NCBI GenBank assembly: GCA_944372725.1
Contig: CALWAA010000147.1
Span: 1 to 17,741 of the forward strand
Direction: 5' to 3'
From: an uncultured Bacilli bacterium
GTDB lineage: Bacteria; Bacillota_I; Bacilli_A; RF39; UBA660
DNA: 17,741 bases
Shown: piece after piece, positions 4,831-13,348 of the stretch
How the letters are laid out: each line of letters opens with the position of its first letter
How positions within the stretch are numbered: the stretch's first letter is position 1
Position numbers and translations under genes: made by a program
Notes under the pieces: generated by a model
Told to the model about the DNA's origin: nothing
The model's input: only the letters and a program-made list of their open reading frames with translations
Database searches by the model: none

Positions 4831-6912
4831 ATGAATACTACATATAAAAAGTTATTTGATATAAAATATAATAACAAAACATTTACAATCTTTATTGATA
4901 ATAATCATCGTCGCACCTTTTTAGAAAAAAATGACCTAGGAGAGTATATTTATCCCACTCTAGAAGATTTTAAAGCATTAAATAATATTTATAATATTCA
5001 TAACCCTTTAATAGAATATGATTTAAGAAAATATTTTTTTAAAGAAAAAGTCCGTCTTACGAGTGGTGTCCTTGCTATTACTTTACTTGCGACCACTTTA
5101 GGTGATGCTCTTGCTAGTAACGTTAAAAACTATCAAGTAGAAGAAACAGAAGATAGTGTTGTAATAACTAGTGTGGATGCTGTAAAAGCAATGCATCAAA
5201 TAACAGATTTAAAAGAACTAGATAGCATACTAGGTTATACATCGGTAAGAAAAGAACAAGTTTTAGAAGCTGTTAATGCTAATCCCAATTTAAATAATTA
5301 TTATAAAGAAATCATTTATAATCTAGTAAATAGAATTTATGAAGAATACCCCAATATTGATTTAAGAGTATTTTATGAAAATGTTAAAACATTAGAAATA
5401 AGAGAAGTAGATAAAAATGATTTTCATAATGAATTCAACAATTATTCTGTAGCTAATTATGTATCTGACCAAAACAGAATTAATTTATCTTCTAATGCTA
5501 ATTTACAAACCATCTATCATGAACTTGCTCATGCCATGTACAGTTTTTATTGGTCAGAGTATGGTGTATATCGTGCCACAAACTATAGTGCTTTAAATGA
5601 AGCCATGACCAATCATGTAACTAATTTTTTATCAAGCAATATTAATACTTATACTAATGAAGGCTTAATACTAGAGTACTTAATGTCTTTTACAGATTAT
5701 ACTTATGAAGATTACATGCAATATGGAATTGAAGGTTTAATAAGTATTTTAAAAGAAAAATATCCAAGTATAGATATAGATTATATTTGTGATTGTGCGA
5801 ATACTATTAAAGATACAACTCTAAATTTAGGGTTATACATTTCTCTTCAAGATTGTAATAATTTATTAGATGAACTATTTTCTTTATCTCTCTTAAATGT
5901 AAATGAACAAAACTTATATGAACCATTTACTAATTTTGTAAAACTTTTAAAAGGAAATCAAGAATTATTAAATCAATATTTAGAACAATACAACTCCTAT
6001 TTAACTACTAAAAATTATCCTATTATCACCAAAGAAGAATTAGATACCGTAATAGATGAATATCGAGATTTTTCTAGTATTATCATAACGAATGAAGGAA
6101 CCTATATCGGAAAAATAAATAGTGATAATCACTATGAAATTATAGATGGCAATAACAAAAAAGAAATATCTTCTAAAGAAATAAAACAAATCTTAAGTTT
6201 AAAATCTTTTGAAAAAGAATTCGAAACAGCTTATCTAAAAGATAAAGACTTATTGGGCACATCCACTTTTTGGGATAGATTAATTGATGGATATGCGAAA
6301 GAAAATAATTTATATTTAAATGAAATAGCCATATATATCAATAATCGGTTTATATGTAATGAACAACTAGATGATTTAAAAATACAAGTAGGATTAAATG
6401 AAAATAAAGAAATTGGCTTTATAATTACCAATAAGGAAAATGCTATCATTTATACGAATAGCGACACTTTATTAAATGTTTCAAATTATGTTAGCTTAAC
6501 TAGTTACATACGCGAATTTTCTCTAAACAATAATAAATTAGAATTATCTTATATATTAAATGAAGCTTATTTATTAGAAATAGAAAAGAATAATCAAATA
6601 TTTAAAAACATTGAGATAAATAATAATGAAATAACCATTACGCCATTATATATATTATCTATTCCTAATACGAATATAAGAACTTATCTAAGTTATTTTA
6701 AAATAACCAAAGAAGAAACCGGGACAATATTATGGCCAGTTGGCACTACTTTAGATATCGATTATGATGGAGATGATATAGGTCTTTACACTATTTTAAG
6801 TCATTATAATTTATTAAATGAAGAAGAGCAAGAATACTCCTTTACCGAAGAAGAACTAAAAAGCTTAATCACGAATTACCTAGAAGAATTACAAGAAACA
6901 AAAGCAAGATAA
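4831..6912 (+). CDS. Membrane-anchored protein with HExxH metallopeptidase motif
   Basis: A 693-residue protein. Residues 1-70 look cytoplasmic. A hydrophobic segment near 75-95 (GVLAITLLATTLGDALASN) is a membrane anchor, so the rest is extracellular. TIYHELAHAMY carries H230, E231 and H234, and LNEAMTNH supplies a glutamate at 257, 23 residues on, fitting a gluzincin-type zinc site. Beyond about residue 360 the sequence is low in recognisable motifs, with many Asn, Glu and Ile; an Asp-rich DIDYDGDD lies near the end. I do not recognise the family as a whole. A surface protease acting near the wall is an inference from the motif and the neighbouring hydrolase. AGGTG at 4821-4825 sets the start. 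A terminator overlaps its stop codon. Confidence 0.75.
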   Translation: MNTTYKKLFDIKYNNKTFTIFIDNNHRRTFLEKNDLGEYIYPTLEDFKALNNIYNIHNPLIEYDLRKYFFKEKVRLTSGVLAITLLATTLGDALASNVKNYQVEETEDSVVITSVDAVKAMHQITDLKELDSILGYTSVRKEQVLEAVNANPNLNNYYKEIIYNLVNRIYEEYPNIDLRVFYENVKTLEIREVDKNDFHNEFNNYSVANYVSDQNRINLSSNANLQTIYHELAHAMYSFYWSEYGVYRATNYSALNEAMTNHVTNFLSSNINTYTNEGLILEYLMSFTDYTYEDYMQYGIEGLISILKEKYPSIDIDYICDCANTIKDTTLNLGLYISLQDCNNLLDELFSLSLLNVNEQNLYEPFTNFVKLLKGNQELLNQYLEQYNSYLTTKNYPIITKEELDTVIDEYRDFSSIIITNEGTYIGKINSDNHYEIIDGNNKKEISSKEIKQILSLKSFEKEFETAYLKDKDLLGTSTFWDRLIDGYAKENNLYLNEIAIYINNRFICNEQLDDLKIQVGLNENKEIGFIITNKENAIIYTNSDTLLNVSNYVSLTSYIREFSLNNNKLELSYILNEAYLLEIEKNNQIFKNIEINNNEITITPLYILSIPNTNIRTYLSYFKITKEETGTILWPVGTTLDIDYDGDDIGLYTILSHYNLLNEEEQEYSFTEEELKSLITNYLEELQETKAR

Positions 6913-6925
6913 AATTGCTTTTTTT
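6900..6925 (+). terminator. Terminator overlapping the HExxH stop codon
   Basis: AAAGCAA (6901-6907) pairs with TTGCTTT (6915-6921), then T6922-6925. The stop codon lies in the loop. Confidence 0.75.
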
Positions 6926-6943
6926 CATGTTTTAGAATATAAT
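6915..6943 (+). promoter_or_regulatory. murD promoter with -35 inside a terminator arm
   Basis: TTGCTT (6915-6920), 17-bp spacer, TATAAT (6938-6943). The -35 is the 3' arm of the preceding terminator. Confidence 0.7.
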
Positions 6944-6960
6944 TAAATTAGGTGATAGAA

Positions 6961-8289
6961 GTGATAGAAAATAAAAAAGTATTAATTCTAGGAATGGCTA
7001 GAAGTGGCTATGAAGTAGCCAAACTAATTAGTAAAGCAAATAATAATATTTATATAACCGATATGAAAGACCAAGAGGAAGCAAAACTAAAAGAATTAGA
7101 AGAACTAGGTATTGAATTTATTAAAACGGATGAACCCGAAAGTTTATTAGATGAAACATTTGATATTTTAATAAAAAATCCCGCTGTTTTTCCTTTTCAT
7201 CCTTGTGTTGTAAAAGCAAAAGAATTAAATATTCCGGTTGTAAATGAAATGGAAGTAGCATATCACTATATAAATAAACCAGTAAAAATAATAGGAGTAA
7301 CTGGCAGCAATGGCAAAACCACTACGGTAAGTCTCATAAATGAAGTATTAAAAAACGCCAAAATTCCAGTAAAATTAGGAGGAAATATAGGTACTCCATT
7401 ATCACAAATAGTAAATGAACTAGAGGAAAATGATATTTTATTACTTGAAATATCTGACCATCAATTAATTGATATGAATGACTTTAAAACGGATATAAGT
7501 GTATTAACCAATCTTTGTCCAACCCATCTAGATTATCATGGCTCTTATGAAAATTATAAAAGTGTCAAAAAGAAAATTTTTAATCATCACACAAAAAGTG
7601 ATATTGCTATTATCAATGCATCTAACTATGATTCTATGGAGTTAACCAAAGATATAGCATCTACCAAATATTATTTTAATAATGAAGAAAACTATATTAC
7701 GGATAAGGGCATTTATGTGGATAATGAGTTGGCAATAAACACAAGTGATATTATTTTAAAGGGCCATCATAATTATGAAAATATTTTAGCTACTTACCTA
7801 GTTGCTAAAGTTCTAGGCGTTGACTTTAAATATGTTAATGAGGTTTTAAAAGAATTTAAGGGTGTTGCCCACCGCATTGAATATGTAAGAACTATAGATG
7901 GGGTAAGCTACTATAATGATTCTAAATCAACTAATCCTACATCTACTATTACAGCCTTAAAAAGTTTTGATGGCAATATTCATCTTATCCTAGGTGGTAT
8001 GGAACGAAGTCAAGATTTTCATGATTTAACTCCATATTTATCTAAAGTAAAATGTATTTATGCGATTGGCGAAGTAAGAGGAAGAATTATGGCTTATGCC
8101 AAAGAAAAAAATAAGGAATCTTATGAATTTGCAACTTTAAAAGAAGCGATGGTAAAAATAAAAGAAGAAGTAAAACCAGGCGATATAGTTTTATTAAGTC
8201 CCGCTTCAGCTTCCTGGGACCAATATTTAAAATTTGAAGACAGAGGAGACGAATTTAAAAGTATTGTAAATAATTTAGAAAGTGTGTAG
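6961..8289 (+). CDS. murD: UDP-N-acetylmuramoyl-L-alanine--D-glutamate ligase
   Basis: MurD adds D-glutamate to UDP-MurNAc-L-Ala in the cytoplasm, an ATP-dependent step of peptidoglycan precursor synthesis. Visible are the N-terminal Rossmann start KVLILGMARSGYEVAKL, the Mur ligase P-loop GSNGKTTT at about 115-122, LTNLCPTHLDYHGSYENY with the region holding the carbamylated lysine, YYNDSKSTNPTST, and the C-terminal LLSPASASWDQYLKFEDRGD. I use GTG 6961 (442 residues): AGGTG at 6950-6954 lies six bases upstream, as in neighbouring genes, whereas an earlier GTG at 6952 overlaps the ribosome site. It is followed after one base by the GH13 gene and is probably translated with it. Confidence 0.95.
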   Translation: MIENKKVLILGMARSGYEVAKLISKANNNIYITDMKDQEEAKLKELEELGIEFIKTDEPESLLDETFDILIKNPAVFPFHPCVVKAKELNIPVVNEMEVAYHYINKPVKIIGVTGSNGKTTTVSLINEVLKNAKIPVKLGGNIGTPLSQIVNELEENDILLLEISDHQLIDMNDFKTDISVLTNLCPTHLDYHGSYENYKSVKKKIFNHHTKSDIAIINASNYDSMELTKDIASTKYYFNNEENYITDKGIYVDNELAINTSDIILKGHHNYENILATYLVAKVLGVDFKYVNEVLKEFKGVAHRIEYVRTIDGVSYYNDSKSTNPTSTITALKSFDGNIHLILGGMERSQDFHDLTPYLSKVKCIYAIGEVRGRIMAYAKEKNKESYEFATLKEAMVKIKEEVKPGDIVLLSPASASWDQYLKFEDRGDEFKSIVNNLESV

Positions 8290-8290
8290 T

Positions 8291-9193
8291 ATGAGAATAG
8301 TCTATAGTTTCCCCGCAACAATCAAGGAAACAGAACAAAAAATAGAAAAAATAAAAGCACAGGGTTTTGATGCCATTCAAATACCTCCCATCGAACCCTT
8401 AAAAGAAGAAGATAAAATGGTTTGGTGGAAAGCTTATCAGCCCATAAGTTTTAGTATTGGAAATGTCTATGGAACAAAAGAGGAATTAATCAAATTTTGT
8501 CGGGAATGTGAACAAATAGGGTTAAGAGTTTATGCTGATGCAATCATCAATCATATGGCTGCAGATAACCAAAATCCATTAATTCCCCATGAAAAAGTAG
8601 ATGCGAAATTACGAAACAATCCAGCTTATTGGAAAGAGAAAATAAATGTTAGCGATTGGCATAATAGAGAAGATGTAATTCATCATTGTATGAATTTACC
8701 AGGCTTAAATGTTTATAATAGGGATGTTGAAGATATGATTGTAGCCTTTCTAAATGAATTAATTGACTGTGGCATCACTGGCTTTCGTTTTGATGCAGCC
8801 AAATCCATAGGTCTTCCCAGTGAAGGATATCGCTTTTGGCCTAATCTAATTTATCGTTTGAAAAAATATGGTATGTATTTATATGGAGAAGTAATTTTTG
8901 AAGAAAATCCTAAAATTATTGATGAATACGCCGAGTATATGTATGTTTTAGGAAACTATGATGGAAGTACGAGAGAAAAAATGGTAAAATATATCGAAAC
9001 ACATGACACTTATTTAAGTGAAGATGCTTTAGGTTATTCTAAATTTTGGAGCACTGATAAAGTAATTGATGATTATTGTAATTTAGTAAAATATTATGAT
9101 AATACTCTCTTTTATATAAGACCAAATGATAATACTTGGCTTGATGGCAGAATCAAAGAAGCTCATACTCTTAGTAGAGTAAGAAAAAAGTAA
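8291..9193 (+). CDS. Small cytoplasmic GH13 (alpha-amylase family) protein
   Basis: A 300-residue protein with all four GH13 conserved regions: YADAIINH (D83, N87, H88), GFRFDAAKS (R166, nucleophile D168), GEVI (acid E200) and ETHDT (H238, D239). The active-site set is complete, so hydrolysis or transfer on an alpha-glucan is likely. It is short: it is essentially the TIM barrel, without the usual C-terminal beta domain, and no signal peptide is present, so it acts inside the cell. ATG 8291 begins one base after the murD stop; no strong ribosome site precedes it, so translational coupling is likely. An upstream GTG at 8282 lies inside murD and is disfavoured. Why it shares an operon with murD is unclear. 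Confidence 0.85.
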   Translation: MRIVYSFPATIKETEQKIEKIKAQGFDAIQIPPIEPLKEEDKMVWWKAYQPISFSIGNVYGTKEELIKFCRECEQIGLRVYADAIINHMAADNQNPLIPHEKVDAKLRNNPAYWKEKINVSDWHNREDVIHHCMNLPGLNVYNRDVEDMIVAFLNELIDCGITGFRFDAAKSIGLPSEGYRFWPNLIYRLKKYGMYLYGEVIFEENPKIIDEYAEYMYVLGNYDGSTREKMVKYIETHDTYLSEDALGYSKFWSTDKVIDDYCNLVKYYDNTLFYIRPNDNTWLDGRIKEAHTLSRVRKK

Positions 9194-9214
9194 AGAGGCA
9201 AATCTTTACTTTTT
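9185..9214 (+). terminator. Terminator of the murD-GH13 operon
   Basis: AAAAAGTAAAGA (9185-9196) pairs perfectly with TCTTTACTTTTT (9203-9214), six-base loop. It spans the stop codon. The A-rich 5' arm makes it able to act in both directions. Confidence 0.8.
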
Positions 9215-9233
9215 AAGTGTTTTTTGTTATACT
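9205..9233 (+). promoter_or_regulatory. rlmB promoter overlapping the terminator
   Basis: TTTACT (9205-9210), 17-bp spacer ending in TGT, TATACT (9228-9233): an extended -10 with its -35 in the preceding terminator arm. Start near 9240, directly at AGGTGAT. Confidence 0.65.
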
Positions 9234-9250
9234 AACCCATAGGTGATAAC

Positions 9251-9928
9251 ATGCTTGTATGTGGTAAAAATGTTTTAAAAGAAACACCAATAACAAAAAT
9301 TCATAAAGTATATTTAAAAGAAGGGTTTAAAGACCAAGAAATACTAACATATTTAAAAGAAAATAGACTGAAATATGAATTTGCCCCAGAATTTCGATTA
9401 AATAAAATGGTGACGGAACGTCATCAAGGGGTAGTAATTGATATGGATGATTATACTTACTACAAATTAGAGGATGTACTAGCTGAAAACTTTTTAGTAT
9501 GCTTAGACCATTTAGAAGACCCTCATAATTTAGGTGCTATTATTCGTACTTGTGAATGTGCGGGAGTAGGAGGAATTATTCTTCCTAAAGATAGAAGTGT
9601 TCGTGTAAATGAAACTGTCATGAAAATGAGTGCTGGTGCCATTAACAATGTAAAAATTGTGGAAGTAAGTAACATCAGTGAAGCTTTAAAAAAACTCCAA
9701 AAGAATTTATTTTTTGTTTATACGGCTGATATGGATGGTGTTGATTATCGAAATATTGATTATGCCGATAAAAGAGTTTTAGTAATCGGGGCAGAGGGTA
9801 GTGGCGTAAGTGCTATTGTTAGAAAAGTAAGTGATGAAATTATTAGTATTCCGATGTATGGTAAAATAAACAGCTTAAATGCCAGTGTATCAGCGGCCAT
9901 ACTCATTTATGGTATGTTAAAGGAGTAA
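9251..9928 (+). CDS. rlmB: TrmH/SpoU-family 23S rRNA 2'-O-methyltransferase
   Basis: A 225-residue SPOUT methylase with a small N-terminal RNA-binding part (ending at HQGVVIDMDD) and the knotted catalytic domain. The three family motifs are present: DPHNLGAIIRTCECAGVGG, VLVIGAEGSGV and IPMYGKINSLNASVSAAI. RlmB methylates the ribose of G2251 in 23S rRNA with S-adenosylmethionine. The assignment within the TrmH family is supported by the next gene: in Bacillus rlmB (yacO) lies just upstream of rae1 and sigH. The gene that lies between them in Bacillus is absent here. AGGTG at 9241-9245 sets the start. Confidence 0.9.
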   Translation: MLVCGKNVLKETPITKIHKVYLKEGFKDQEILTYLKENRLKYEFAPEFRLNKMVTERHQGVVIDMDDYTYYKLEDVLAENFLVCLDHLEDPHNLGAIIRTCECAGVGGIILPKDRSVRVNETVMKMSAGAINNVKIVEVSNISEALKKLQKNLFFVYTADMDGVDYRNIDYADKRVLVIGAEGSGVSAIVRKVSDEIISIPMYGKINSLNASVSAAILIYGMLKE

Positions 9929-9930
9929 AG

Positions 9931-10521
9931 ATGGAAGAGGAAGAACTAATTAAAAGTGCTTTAGAAAATAATCTTGAAGCTAAAAATGAAATTTATGAGA
10001 AATATAAATATATTATCGATATTTTAATCAAAAAATACCGAAATATAACAAGCCACTTAGGAATTGATAAACATGAACTAGAACAGGAAGCTATGTATGC
10101 TTTTTCCGATGCTCTTCATTCCTTTAATGAAAAGAAGAATGTGAAATTATCCACTTTTCTTTCTGTTTGCATTGATAGAAGAATAAGAAAAGTAATTAAA
10201 AAATATAGTGGGGAAAAAGCCAAACTATTAAATTCTTTTTATTCCCTAGATTATGATTATGAAGAGGGAATGACTTTAAAAGATATGATTAGCGATGAAA
10301 AAACAGACCCCTTATATAATCTTACTATTCAAGAGGATTATGAAGAATTAATAAAAAAAATAGAAAGTAGCCTATCTACTGCCGAGTTAGAAATATTTGA
10401 TTATCTCAAAAATGGTTTTGACCGTAATTCCATCATGTTAATAACAGGCAAAAATGAAAAACAAGTAGATAATGCAATACAAAGACTAAAAAATAAAATA
10501 AGAGATATCATCAAGGAGTAA
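9931..10521 (+). CDS. sigH: SigH-like RNA polymerase sigma factor
   Basis: A 196-residue sigma-70 family protein of the short type. Region 2 runs from about 45 to 90 (HELEQEAMYAFSDALHSFNE, then KLSTFLSVCIDRRIRKVIKK) and region 4 from about 146 (LSTAELEIFDYLKNGFDRNS...KQVDNAIQRLKNKIRD). SigH directs transition-state, competence and early sporulation genes in Bacillus. The identity rests on size and on the rlmB-sigH neighbourhood; sequence alone would allow another alternative sigma. The ribosome site AAGGAG lies in the last codons of rlmB and the start follows its stop by two bases, so the pair is co-transcribed. The 3' end overlaps the convergent radical SAM gene by 11 bp. Confidence 0.8.
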   Translation: MEEEELIKSALENNLEAKNEIYEKYKYIIDILIKKYRNITSHLGIDKHELEQEAMYAFSDALHSFNEKKNVKLSTFLSVCIDRRIRKVIKKYSGEKAKLLNSFYSLDYDYEEGMTLKDMISDEKTDPLYNLTIQEDYEELIKKIESSLSTAELEIFDYLKNGFDRNSIMLITGKNEKQVDNAIQRLKNKIRDIIKE

Positions 10522-10552
10522 CTTTATCTCCCTGATAAATATCTCTTTTTTT
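10501..10552. terminator. Bidirectional terminator between convergent genes
   Basis: AGAGATAT (10501-10508) pairs with ATATCTCT (10539-10546), extended inward by ATCA/TGAT and GGAG/CTCC with small mismatches, about 16 pairs. T10547-10552 follow on the plus strand and a T-rich stretch follows on the minus. Both genes' last codons lie in the hairpin. Confidence 0.8.
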
Positions 10553-11422
10553 CATTTCTTTATCAATATCATTTAAAACACAAAATTTTTTTAAAAGCCA
10601 AGTAGGGGCAACAACTTCTTCTTTTAAAGGGTCACCTGTAATACGCATAACAACTATTTTAGGATTTAAATATTCTAATTGTTCACAGACAATATCAATA
10701 TATTCTTCTTTCGAAAGAATAGGAAAAGGATTTTCTTGATAGATTTTAGCAAGCTTTGTATCTTTACTAACATAAAGCATATGTATTTTTATTCCCTCAA
10801 TCCCCAAAGAATTTAAATATTTAACCGTCTCAATCATCATTTCCTTATCTTCCCCAGGAAGACCATTAATAATATGAACAACGGTAAAAATTCCTCTCAT
10901 CCTTAATTTTAAAACAGCTTCTTCGAAATTTTTTAAATCATGACCCCGATTAATAAACTTTAAAGTTTTATCATGCATCGACTGAAGTCCCAATTCCACC
11001 ATTAAAAATGTTTTCTGGTTAAGTTCTTCTAAATAATCTAATACTTCATCACTTAAAGCATCACTACGTGTGGCAATATCAAGACCAATAACATTAGGAA
11101 TTGCTAAAACTGTCTCATATTTTTCTTTTAATAGAGATACTGGCGCATAAGTATTAGTATTCGCTTGAAAATAAGCAATATATTTTGAATTAGGCCATTT
11201 GCGTTCTAAAGGTACTTTAACTAAATCAAACTGACTTAATAAATCCATCTTTTCATAATGATTTCCACTACCATGATTACAATAAATACAACCACCAGTC
11301 TTATAATTAGGACAACTAAACCCTGCATTTAATGCAACTTTAAATACTTTACTATTAAATTTATTCCTAAAAAAGTAATTTAAAGTATGATATCTTTTAT
11401 TATCCAGTGTATAAGAAAACAT
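10511..11422 (-). CDS. ytqA: Radical SAM protein of the YhcC/YtqA (TIGR01212) type
   Basis: A 303-residue protein with a radical SAM cluster motif C37-x7-C45-x2-C48 (GFSCPNYKTGGCIYCNHGSG), followed by YFQANTNTYAP, GLDIATRSDALSDEVLDYLE, FLMVELGLQSMHDKTLKFIN, the glycine-rich HIINGLPGEDKEMM, and KIHMLYVSKDT. These are the marks of the YhcC/YtqA family, which resembles Elp3-like enzymes; its substrate is not established to my knowledge. It would bind a [4Fe-4S] cluster and S-adenosylmethionine. GGTGAT (11426-11431, minus strand) precedes the ATG in the same spacing as neighbouring genes. It stands alone between its promoter and the shared terminator with sigH. Confidence 0.85.
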   Translation of the reverse strand: MFSYTLDNKRYHTLNYFFRNKFNSKVFKVALNAGFSCPNYKTGGCIYCNHGSGNHYEKMDLLSQFDLVKVPLERKWPNSKYIAYFQANTNTYAPVSLLKEKYETVLAIPNVIGLDIATRSDALSDEVLDYLEELNQKTFLMVELGLQSMHDKTLKFINRGHDLKNFEEAVLKLRMRGIFTVVHIINGLPGEDKEMMIETVKYLNSLGIEGIKIHMLYVSKDTKLAKIYQENPFPILSKEEYIDIVCEQLEYLNPKIVVMRITGDPLKEEVVAPTWLLKKFCVLNDIDKEMKKRDIYQGDKVTP

Positions 11423-11437
11423 ATTATCACCAAGTTA

Positions 11438-11466
11438 ATTGTAAAGAAATTTATTTTCTTTGTAAA
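11438..11466 (-). promoter_or_regulatory. Promoter of the radical SAM gene
   Basis: Minus-strand TTTACA (11466-11461), 17-bp spacer, TACAAT (11443-11438). The -35 lies inside the last codons of the upstream gene. Confidence 0.6.
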
Positions 11467-13247
11467 GGCATTTCTTCAATTAAAGAATCATTTGCATAAC
11501 ATCTTGTTGCCATATTAAGTAAAATATCGTTAAAAGGAATATTTTTAGTCTCAAAAATATCAGCAATTTCTTGTAATTCTTCTCTACTTAAAACTCTACC
11601 ACTACCTTTAATAGGTGTTCCATTTTTATCTAATTTTGGATGAAATTCATACATAGAGTTAAGGAAAGTATTTAAATTAAGATAATTAGCCTTTTTAAGT
11701 GGAGCAAAAAATTTGTTTAATATTGTTTTTTCTGGTTGAGGAAGTGGTAATTTAGGAATGAAAAATTGATGAATTTGATATTCGCCAAAGTAATAGAAAT
11801 AATCAAATAAATTAAATTTACGATGAATTCCATGAATATTTATACCATTTTGAATAGCTAAAATTAATTCTTTACACCAATAAATTTGCATATTGACATG
11901 ATTAGCACTCTCTTTTTTTATTCTCTCTTCAAGTTTATTTGCTAATTCAGGATTTTTAAGTACTTTATAAGCATACCTAAAATTCTTAAAACTAATTCCT
12001 TTTTGTTTACAAAAATCCATAAAATTAAGCTCTTGATTTAAATATTCATAATATAATGAATAATCAGTTGGAGTGATAGCAACCTTTTTTTGACCTTCTG
12101 CCACTCTTCTTGTATGCACTACCTTTAAACATTCTAATAATTTCTTTTCTAAGCGTTGTTGTTCTTCTTTAGTAATATTAGCATTAACACAATAACAAAA
12201 AACCGAAATATCATTAGTTTTAACGTTTTCATCATATAAAACTTGTTCAATTTTAGCCAAATCAGTTTCATCTTGAATGGTTTTAAGAGCTTCATAAACA
12301 GGTTTAGTATAATGTTTTTCCACAATTTTTTCTAATGGAGCTTCTATATGTAAAACTTCCCTAGCATATACTCTAGCTAAATGAATATACTCATTCGCAC
12401 TTAAATGATAAGCATCTTTTTTAATATCAACAACAGAAAAATTATATTTTAAACAACCATCATAATATTTTTTAAATCTTAAAAATAATCTTTCTTTGAC
12501 ATTGATATCAATAGATTGAATAGTAGTAAATAAATAAACATCATAATCAGATAAATTAGCTTCTTCTAAAAAAGCATCTAAAGCTTGAGGTTTATGACTA
12601 ATTCGAATAATTTTAACTAAATAATTTTGTACTACATAAGCAAATTCTTCTTTTTCCTCTTTAGAAGCATAATTTTGATAATAATAGTAAGCTTTTCTTT
12701 TTTGAGAATAATTTATTTTTTCTAAAGCCAAAAATCTTCTAAAATTGCGATAACAACTTTTATATTGTTTAAAATCATCAGCCAAAATATGATAGTGTTG
12801 GATAGCATAATCAGCAAGAAATTGTTCTACCTGAGATATGCTTAAATGATTTTGCTTAGCTATTTTATTAAGTTTCTGGTTCTCCCATAAAGCTTGTTTA
12901 GCTTCTTCAAATATTTTTTCTGCTTTTTCTTCCTGTAACATCGCACAATAAGTTTTAACTAATTCATCATCAGCATAGGAATGTATAATAAAATGAAAAA
13001 CAGATTGAAAATAATAATCACTAATTCCTAAATTTTGATATATTTTTTGACAAATTGCTGATGCCGTCGAATGTTGTTTAATCATTTCTCTTAAACATGC
13101 AAAGACCATACTTTTTTGCCTTTGATAAAAGAGACCCTTTTCCTGAAAATCAGCTTGTTTAAAATAGCGAAGAACTAAATTAAAATCAGCTGGTGAACAA
13201 TCTAATCCATTTACAAATCTAATAAATGCATCTTTTTCTTTTAACAT
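11451..13247 (-). CDS. Large helical protein of unknown function
   Basis: A 598-residue soluble protein that I do not recognise. It has no signal peptide or membrane segment. It appears all-helical, with many Tyr, Gln, Lys and Phe, and about 13 cysteines spread through it. Two stretches look like helix-turn-helix units: LNKIAKQNHLSISQVEQFLA near 126-145 and NFMDFCKQKGISFKNFRYAY near 408-427. Several other segments have similar spacing, so it may be built from repeated helical modules that bind nucleic acid. This is only an impression. The start is ATG 13247, because AGGGGG lies seven bases upstream; a TTG further up overlaps the ribosome site. It is transcribed alone from a strong promoter. 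Confidence 0.75.
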   Translation of the reverse strand: MLKEKDAFIRFVNGLDCSPADFNLVLRYFKQADFQEKGLFYQRQKSMVFACLREMIKQHSTASAICQKIYQNLGISDYYFQSVFHFIIHSYADDELVKTYCAMLQEEKAEKIFEEAKQALWENQKLNKIAKQNHLSISQVEQFLADYAIQHYHILADDFKQYKSCYRNFRRFLALEKINYSQKRKAYYYYQNYASKEEKEEFAYVVQNYLVKIIRISHKPQALDAFLEEANLSDYDVYLFTTIQSIDINVKERLFLRFKKYYDGCLKYNFSVVDIKKDAYHLSANEYIHLARVYAREVLHIEAPLEKIVEKHYTKPVYEALKTIQDETDLAKIEQVLYDENVKTNDISVFCYCVNANITKEEQQRLEKKLLECLKVVHTRRVAEGQKKVAITPTDYSLYYEYLNQELNFMDFCKQKGISFKNFRYAYKVLKNPELANKLEERIKKESANHVNMQIYWCKELILAIQNGINIHGIHRKFNLFDYFYYFGEYQIHQFFIPKLPLPQPEKTILNKFFAPLKKANYLNLNTFLNSMYEFHPKLDKNGTPIKGSGRVLSREELQEIADIFETKNIPFNDILLNMATRCYANDSLIEEMPLQRK

Positions 13248-13274
13248 AAACTTTCCCCCTATAAACAAGGAGTT

Positions 13275-13303
13275 ATTCTAACACATTTACATAAATTAGT
13301 CAA
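13275..13303 (-). promoter_or_regulatory. Strong promoter of the large helical protein gene
   Basis: Minus-strand TTGACT (13303-13298), 17-bp spacer ending in TGT, TAGAAT (13280-13275): near-consensus -35 plus extended -10. Confidence 0.8.
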
Positions 13304-13348
13304 AAAAAATAAACTGAGTGCATATGCTTAAGGTAGGGAGGATAACTT

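Noticed and set aside
6231..8321. Minus-strand frames at 6231-6449 and 8121-8321
   Set aside because: Both are antisense to clear genes (the HExxH protein; murD and the GH13 start) and show no family features.
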